The notes below the pieces were generated by a model. That model did not search any database. It was not told where the DNA came from and was given only the letters and a program-made list of their open reading frames with translations. Below, one piece after another: positions 59,460 through 64,000 of a stretch of DNA of 64,000 nucleotides. Position numbers and translations under genes: made by a program. Source of the DNA: Cymodocea nodosa (lineage: Eukaryota > Streptophyta > Magnoliopsida > Alismatales > Cymodoceaceae); contig CM072337.1 of assembly GCA_036874045.1 (NCBI GenBank), positions 25,084,001-25,148,000 of the forward strand. The letters run 5' to 3'. Positions within the stretch are counted from its first letter, which is position 1; the number at the start of each line of letters is the position of its first letter.

Positions 59460-62240
59460 GTGCAGGACCTCCTGCTCAGTGTTGGTCTACCAATTACATG
59501 TGCAGATTACAATATATATATATATGTCCAAAGAGGTTCATTTTATTTTATTTTATTTTATAAATGTATTTTCTCTTCGGCTCGCTTGATTTGAGAAATA
59601 ATAATCGGGAGAGTTAACCTGGCCGGCTTGGCTTATATAAAACACGTAGTCAAATTTTTTTTTTACATATGTGAATTATTATTAATAGTGATTATCATTG
59701 TTGAGTGTAGTATATTATTATTAATAATTAATGCTAAGCATAACATGATTAATAGTGTTTATTGCATTTTCATCATATATAGTGTTGTAAATGCATTTGT
59801 TGGTTGTCAACTTGGTATTATCGAGTCACGTTATATATATTATATTTATTTGAAAGATTTATTGCATTTATATGTGAATGACAAATTATTAGGAGGGCTT
59901 TATTATGATTATACATATGAGTATTTATTTGTTAAGAAATGCATTTATTATAGGCTATACAATTATTATTATACATAAGGAAAAAAATATAATATTAAGG
60001 GAAAAAGTTTTCACATCTTATTTTTAATTATACGTGAGTTATTTTTAATATTACGGTAATTTTTATTTTATAAATTTTTAGATAATTTGCATTCTTTAAG
60101 GTTTGAATTTTAATAAAAAATACAAATATAACTGTTTTATAGTATGAATAATTATAATTAATTAATGAGTTAGTCGAATTTAAACATTTACAATCTATTG
60201 GTGCTTACAGCAAACCGACTCTCTGTTAAGAAAGGATTAAAAATATATATATAATTAAGCACCACATTGCTTTCATTCTTTTACTCGAGAATTATGATAC
60301 GTAGGTGTTTATGGATTTGAAAAATGATAAGAATTAAAGTTTAAAAAGTAAGAATTTAAGAGAAGTAGAAGGTGACTCAAAGTACTTTACCTTTTACTTT
60401 TTAAAGATGCCCTTGGGTATTCAAGAATTTAAAAGAAGATGAAAAAATTTAAAATCTGTTAACGCGCTTAACCTCAATTAACATATAATTAGGGTTAATT
60501 TTTTTTACCGTAATTAACCTCGATTAACATAGACGTAGGTACCGGCAATATCACGAGAATTCATGGAGTTGGGGTTAAGAATGTGACGATATCAGGTGGA
60601 GGAGCTTAACATTGGTGCCAGCAATCTATACATACATATGATGGAAGATTACGCTCTCCTACGTATGAAAACACCTGGACAACTTTGCACCAATAAAAGC
60701 GAAGTTTTTTAATCATTTAGTCTTAAATAATAAAAGTTTAAATAAAAGATTTATTTGAAAATGTATAAAATTAAAAGTGTAGATCGCAAATAACTTCACA
60801 AGAAGATGGGTGAATTATAACTATAAAAATTTAACTTTAAATCTTAAAAAATCATATCGTAAAAATCTTTTCTAAATACTTTATCTATTATACACATAAT
60901 TTTTACAATTTATTACGATAAGGTACAATTTATAATACTTTAAAAATTTACCTTTAAGTAATAAAAATAACTACACAAATAACTTATACATAACATTTTT
61001 ACATTTCTTTCTCTAAGTTTTTTTTCAACAACTATTGGAACATTACTTTTCTAAATTCTCTGTTGATCTTTAGTTTTGATTTATTTTGACTTTCAACTGT
61101 TTAGATTGATCTCATGTAACATAAGTAGTTGTTGGTGTATGTAGAAGCTTTTTCTGTCACTCTAAATAGGGAGAATGTATTAGATTAAGATGTCTTGAAG
61201 TGCACCTCGTACTTCATATTTATGATAGTTGAACTAAAATTTCACTTTTTTCATAATTCTATGATTCAATGTTCTTTTGAATTTCAAAATACCATGTTCA
61301 TCATGTTATTACGTCATAGATTCATGGAGAATATTCTTTTTAAGAAATTGTAGAGTTTTTCTCTTAAGTTGTCATTTTAATTGAACATTTATCTTATAAT
61401 ACTTGTAAAAACTTAAATAATTATTCGATAATTCTTTAAGTTTTTCACCTGCAAAATATATGACTAAAAAAGGAAAACTTAACATTACGCTAATCACTTA
61501 TAAAATTTGAATATTTATCTAATTCATGTATAAAAAATTAAACAATTATCTAACTCTTTAATTTTCTTTAAAAACACGTTAACTATAATTATATGATTTT
61601 TCTAAAACTTGTTAATGTCTAACTATATAATTAAGATAAAAAATTATATTTAAGACTTATTTAAACTTATTTTCAAACTAACTAAAATATACATCATTAA
61701 AATAAAATTCTTAATAAGAATTAATAAAGATTCTTCTTATACGCAAGATTGTGCAGTAATAAATGATAGAGGATTTCTTCTTTGAATGACATAAGTTGTC
61801 ACACCAAGGTAGAAAAAAACTCCACCTATTTCTAGAATGTTCTGTCACGAAAAAAAGTACTAAACTTTTCTTTCAAATTAAGTATTTGCCATTGATTTAT
61901 TTAAAATATACAATTGGTACAATAGTAAAGGAATTTAATAAGAAAGTAGATAAATAACAATGACACGGTGGGTGCGAATGCTGCCTTCCCACGACAAATG
62001 CACAATACATAAGGTCGGCGTATGGGGCTCCAATGATGATCGATGATCACAATGATTAGCTTTTAAAATATATATCAAAGTAGATGGACTGTCTTTGTTT
62101 CATGATCTTTTTTCATTATTAGTAATTTTGTCTTTTCGTTATTAGACACTAAACGTGTAACGTTAATCGGTTTAAGATTAAGGTATGATAAATAAAATGA
62201 AGAAATATGATAGGAGCATCTGTTTAAAATAAAAAGAAAA
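59460..62240. other. Intergenic, AT-rich, no gene seen
   Basis: Includes the probable 3' flank of the TBL gene with a (TA)n run at about 59511-59526, then strongly AT-rich sequence. TTAACCTC(A/G)ATTAACAT occurs twice at 60468-60530. No domain or RNA gene was recognised. Confidence 0.5.
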
Positions 62241-62246
62241 TTTTTT

Positions 62247-63162
<916 letters not shown>

Positions 63163-63169
63163 GGCTAGC

Positions 63170-64000
63170 TATCGGCCGGCAGTCGATCTCGATTCTTCGT
63201 AAAGCTGTTTGCGAAGAAGAGTGCATGAATGCTGGTTCGTCGGTAATATGAGATGATCAATCCGCGTTGCAGGTAGATGAAACTAAACTAACCAAACGGT
63301 AGTCAACGATTAGTTTCTGCGATCAGAGATCCATCGACGTCGCCGTCATGTGCTAATTCGGATTTCGAACGATCCTTACATATTGGAAGGAACCTTGTCA
63401 TGTTCTCTCCGCTTTCAGCATGTAGTTGATTAGAACAAATCAAGTTATCATTGGTAGAACAGTCGGCTTTTGATTTGGTCTTAGCAAGGCGTCCTTCATC
63501 ACATCATGCATAAGGACAAGTGTGAATGTTTGAAAAATCAAGGGTGATCCGAACACTTACGAATGACGTCAACACTTTATCATCATAAATTCAAAAAAGA
63601 CTCACATTGTTGAAGAATTAGTCTCTACCTAGTCTATTAAATGAGTATTAAGAAAATCTATACTATAGATCTCTTGTATATCAAGAGATTGACAAGAAAA
63701 ATCCTTAAGACTCTAAGTAAGTCTCTTAAGTATGAGTAGAAAATGTGTGAGCCACATTACCCACACAATCAAAGTTGACCACTCTAGAAGGTTGTACAAA
63801 TATTCTATCAAGTTCTAAAATGTGAAACAAATGATTATGTGATAACATAAAGGTTCTCCTTAGAAATCATAGACCCATAAGGCTTATGTAAAGACCACAC
63901 ATCTTTAATCAAAATAAAGAAAAAGGTCAAAGGTCAAAGGTCAAAGTCAATTAGGCCAAATCCACTAGAGAGTAACCTATGTATGAGATCACTCAAAAGA
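63170..64000. other. Upstream flank of the peroxidase pseudogene and unassigned sequence
   Basis: To about 63400 this is the former promoter side of the peroxidase. The rest is unassigned; a GGTCAAA unit is repeated three times at about 63924-63946 followed by GTCAATTAGG. It may be part of a transposon that continues past the window, but no terminus was seen. Confidence 0.35.

Noticed and set aside
59628-59978. 116-residue plus-strand frame, Ile/Tyr-rich
   Set aside because: Composition is that of AT-rich intergenic DNA; no domain.

Overview
The window is nuclear DNA from a flowering plant. It is AT-rich between genes, the genes are spliced with GT-AG introns, and the encoded proteins are plant-specific (GIY-YIG/CGFS glutaredoxin, DUF231 acetyltransferase, sulfated-peptide precursor). 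The GC-rich coding style of several genes and the protein sequences suggest a monocot, probably a commelinid; this is an inference, not proof.

Layout, left to right. ATG9 (autophagy lipid scramblase) lies on the minus strand at 1653-4859. It has a non-coding first exon and a TATA box near 5.69 kb, and its 3' part runs off the left edge. From about 5.7 to 16.3 kb there is no convincing gene: the stretch holds a 120-bp tandem duplication, a probable old Ty3/gypsy LTR, and two near-identical ~1-kb Harbinger-type MITEs in opposite orientation (9207-10175 and 13512-14509). A two-exon gene for a 77-residue PSY-type (tyrosine-sulfated peptide) precursor is at 16344-16699 on the minus strand. From 18.1 to 22 kb lie decayed Harbinger relatives. 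GRXS16 (plastid monothiol glutaredoxin) is at 23038-25516 on the plus strand.

A complete-looking 4,892-bp PIF/Harbinger transposon sits 118 bp after the GRXS16 stop (25635-30526). It has a TTA target-site duplication, matching termini, a Myb/SANT-like ORF1 and a DDE transposase ORF2. Its ends are shared with the two MITEs, so the window holds a potential master element and its non-autonomous partners. From 30.5 to 38.5 kb the sequence is intergenic, with a decayed MITE, a LURP-one-related gene scrap and a Copia fossil fragment.

A 1,334-residue Agenet/PHD/GNAT chromatin protein (IDM1/ROS4-like) covers 38654-51820. Two of its introns are swollen by a Copia fossil and by RTE-type LINE pieces. 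A trichome-birefringence-like (DUF231) polysaccharide O-acetyltransferase gene lies at 57073-59457, and a class III peroxidase pseudogene at 62247-63162 on the minus strand.

The host genes do not form a pathway; this is an ordinary plant gene neighbourhood spaced by transposons. The most notable content is the Harbinger family and the small PSY gene, which is split over two exons and is easy to miss.
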